Below the pieces are notes generated by a model. That model made no database searches. It was not told the DNA's origin and was given only the letters and a program-made list of their open reading frames with translations. The position numbers and the translations under genes are program-made. Positions 62,620 to 64,000 of a stretch of 64,000 nt of DNA are shown piece by piece (position 1 is the stretch's first letter; the number at the start of each line of letters is the position of its first letter). The DNA is from Bog-756 sp963725395 (GTDB taxonomy: Bacteria > Actinomycetota > Acidimicrobiia > Acidimicrobiales > RAAP-2): the NCBI GenBank assembly GCA_963725395.1, contig CAVRYH010000004.1:124001-188000 (forward strand), in the 5' to 3' direction.

Positions 62620-64000
62620 ATGAGGAGCAACCGCCTACGCTGGTCACGACTACGACCCCGCCGTCGCGCCGTGACGCTGGTGGCCTCGGTGGCCACCCTG
62701 GCCAGTTCGGTCGCCATCGTGGCCGGAGCGGGCACCGCCGGCGCCTCCGGTGTCCTCACACCCGGCAACCTGCTCGTCTCCACGAGCGTCTGGACCCAGG
62801 ACGCCGCCATCACCCCCGGGACCACGGAGCTACCTCCCAACTGCGGTTCGGCGTCCGCTCCGTGTGTCACCGCCGTCGCTCCCGGCACCTATCCGCTGGT
62901 GTTCAACAACGATGGCGTCGACGGCAGCTTCGGTGTGACCCAACCCATCGTGCTCGACGAACTGAATCCGAGCAATGACAGCCAGATCGCCTCTGTCACC
63001 GTGCCCAACAGCACACAGGCCGGCATCACCTCGACCTCCGACCAGCTCGTCACCAGCTTCTCGTCGAAGTCCGAGCTCGCCCTCAACCAGTCGACGGACG
63101 GCCAGTACGTCACCTTCATGGGCTACAACGCGCCGGTGGGCGCGCTGGATGTCTCGAACTCGAACACCCCCGGCGAGGTCGACCCGACCAACACGGCCGG
63201 CCCCGACTCCTACTACCGGGCCGTCGCCCAGCTCGACGGCAACAGCAACTTCCAGTTCACCGAGACCAATGCCTACAGCGGCAACAACGGTCGGGCCGCC
63301 ATCCTCGACCCGGCCACCAATACCATCCTCACCGCCGGGAACGGCGGGAACGGCGGGAAGCCGACGTACAAGGGCGTCGTCGTCGGGACGGGTACCCAGA
63401 TCCTCTCCCCGGCCGACGCACCCGAATCCTCCCAGTCACCGGGAACGCCGAGCCCGCTCGGGAACTTCAACCTCACCCAGCTGGGTGACGCGGCCGACAA
63501 GGCGACCAAGGACAACAACTACCGGGGCCTGACCATCGACAACAACGTCGTGTATTTCACCAAGGGGAGTGGAAGCAACGGTGTGGACACCGTCTACTAC
63601 CTCGACACCGCCGGCGGCACCTGCCCTACCGGCACGGGGATCCCGTCCTCCTCCGCCAGCCTGCCGACCGCGTCGACCTTCACCTCGCCGACGTATTCGA
63701 CCACTAACGGTGCCCTCGGTCTCTCGTCGAGCAACCCGGGGCTCAGCCCGACCAACAGCTGCATCCTGAACGGCTTCCCGACGACGCTGGCCAGCGGCAC
63801 CCCCACCTACTATCCGTTCGGGATCTGGTTCGCCAACCCCACCACCCTGTACGTCGCCGACGAGGGCAACGGTGCCAACACCTACTCGGCCGGCACCAAC
63901 ACCTACACGGCGGCGGCCGCCTCGACCACGGCCGGTCTCGAGAAGTGGACGCTGAACACCAGCACCAACACCTGGGGCCTCGACTACACCCTCCAGAGCG
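62620..64000 (+). CDS. Secreted surface protein (partial, cut by the window end)
   Basis: From ATG 62620, preceded by AAGGAGAAGGAG, 460 codons are open to the window edge. A basic signal peptide (RRRAVTLVASVATLASSVAI, then GAGTAGAS) is followed by GVLTPGNLLVSTSVWTQDAA and a long Asn/Thr/Ser/Gly-rich region with blade-like units (DGQYVTFMGYNAPVG, NNYRGLTIDNNVVYFTKGSG, GIWFANPTTLYVADEGNGAN). It has a Cys pair near 70-77. Probably an extracellular beta-propeller related to the preceding protein. The stop lies beyond the window. Confidence 0.75.
   Translation, partial: MRSNRLRWSRLRPRRRAVTLVASVATLASSVAIVAGAGTAGASGVLTPGNLLVSTSVWTQDAAITPGTTELPPNCGSASAPCVTAVAPGTYPLVFNNDGVDGSFGVTQPIVLDELNPSNDSQIASVTVPNSTQAGITSTSDQLVTSFSSKSELALNQSTDGQYVTFMGYNAPVGALDVSNSNTPGEVDPTNTAGPDSYYRAVAQLDGNSNFQFTETNAYSGNNGRAAILDPATNTILTAGNGGNGGKPTYKGVVVGTGTQILSPADAPESSQSPGTPSPLGNFNLTQLGDAADKATKDNNYRGLTIDNNVVYFTKGSGSNGVDTVYYLDTAGGTCPTGTGIPSSSASLPTASTFTSPTYSTTNGALGLSSSNPGLSPTNSCILNGFPTTLASGTPTYYPFGIWFANPTTLYVADEGNGANTYSAGTNTYTAAAASTTAGLEKWTLNTSTNTWGLDYTLQS

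Overview
The window is high-GC DNA with dense, overlapping operons, GTG/TTG starts and actinobacterial gene families (KstR-type operators, a LexA-type box, FlK-like thioesterase, TIGR03084, DUF503, BTAD/LysM protein, F420/flavin LLM oxidoreductases). It most likely comes from an actinobacterium, and the mix of type IV pilus, Tad and sterol genes suggests Acidimicrobiia or a relative. The taxonomy is inference. I see no rRNA, tRNA, CRISPR array, insertion sequence or phage gene.

Layout. 1-15.1 kb: a type IV pilus (T4P) locus. pilC-pilT-pilB lie on the minus strand. pilD, a NarL-type two-component pair, moaC, a FmdB zinc ribbon, a second pilT and pilM/pilN/pilO follow, mostly on the plus strand. 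15.2-21.5 kb: tldE-tldD, a hotdog thioesterase, an AIM24-like protein and dxs. 21.5-38.1 kb: a sterol side-chain degradation region. It has fadD19-like and fadD17-like steroid-CoA ligases, three LLM oxidoreductases, and a five-gene-order operon (fadE29-, chsH2-, fadE28-, chsH1-, ltp2-like) divergent from a CYP125-type P450. Four 14-bp sites resemble the mycobacterial KstR operator, one of them perfectly. An ECF sigma/anti-sigma pair and a secreted beta-propeller protein sit inside this region. 38.2-48.3 kb: a Tad/Flp pilus operon on the minus strand, ending in a membrane LysM-BTAD protein. 48.8-61 kb: mixed genes, including EttA, threonine aldolase, TIGR03084, DUF503, a LexA-boxed exonuclease/GIY-YIG protein, trpD and an acyl-CoA dehydrogenase. 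61.3-64 kb: two tandem secreted surface proteins, the second cut by the window edge.

How the genes work together. The T4P genes supply platform, extension and retraction ATPases, prepilin peptidase and the PilMNO alignment complex. The Tad genes form a second, independent pilus. In the sterol region the P450 would oxidise the side-chain terminus, the FadD ligases activate it, the FadE28/FadE29 pair dehydrogenates, ChsH1/ChsH2 hydrates, and Ltp2 with the DUF35 part of ChsH2 carries out the retro-aldol step. This follows the M. tuberculosis igr locus.

A recurring oddity: four genes (pilT, pilM-pilN, ECF sigma, TIGR03084) are broken by a frame change that removal of one base repairs. Three further places (MaoC/OB split, TadA-TadB fusion, DUF1254 C terminus) fit the same +1 pattern. 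Residual insertion errors in the sequence are the simplest explanation, but real +1 shifts cannot be excluded from the sequence alone.
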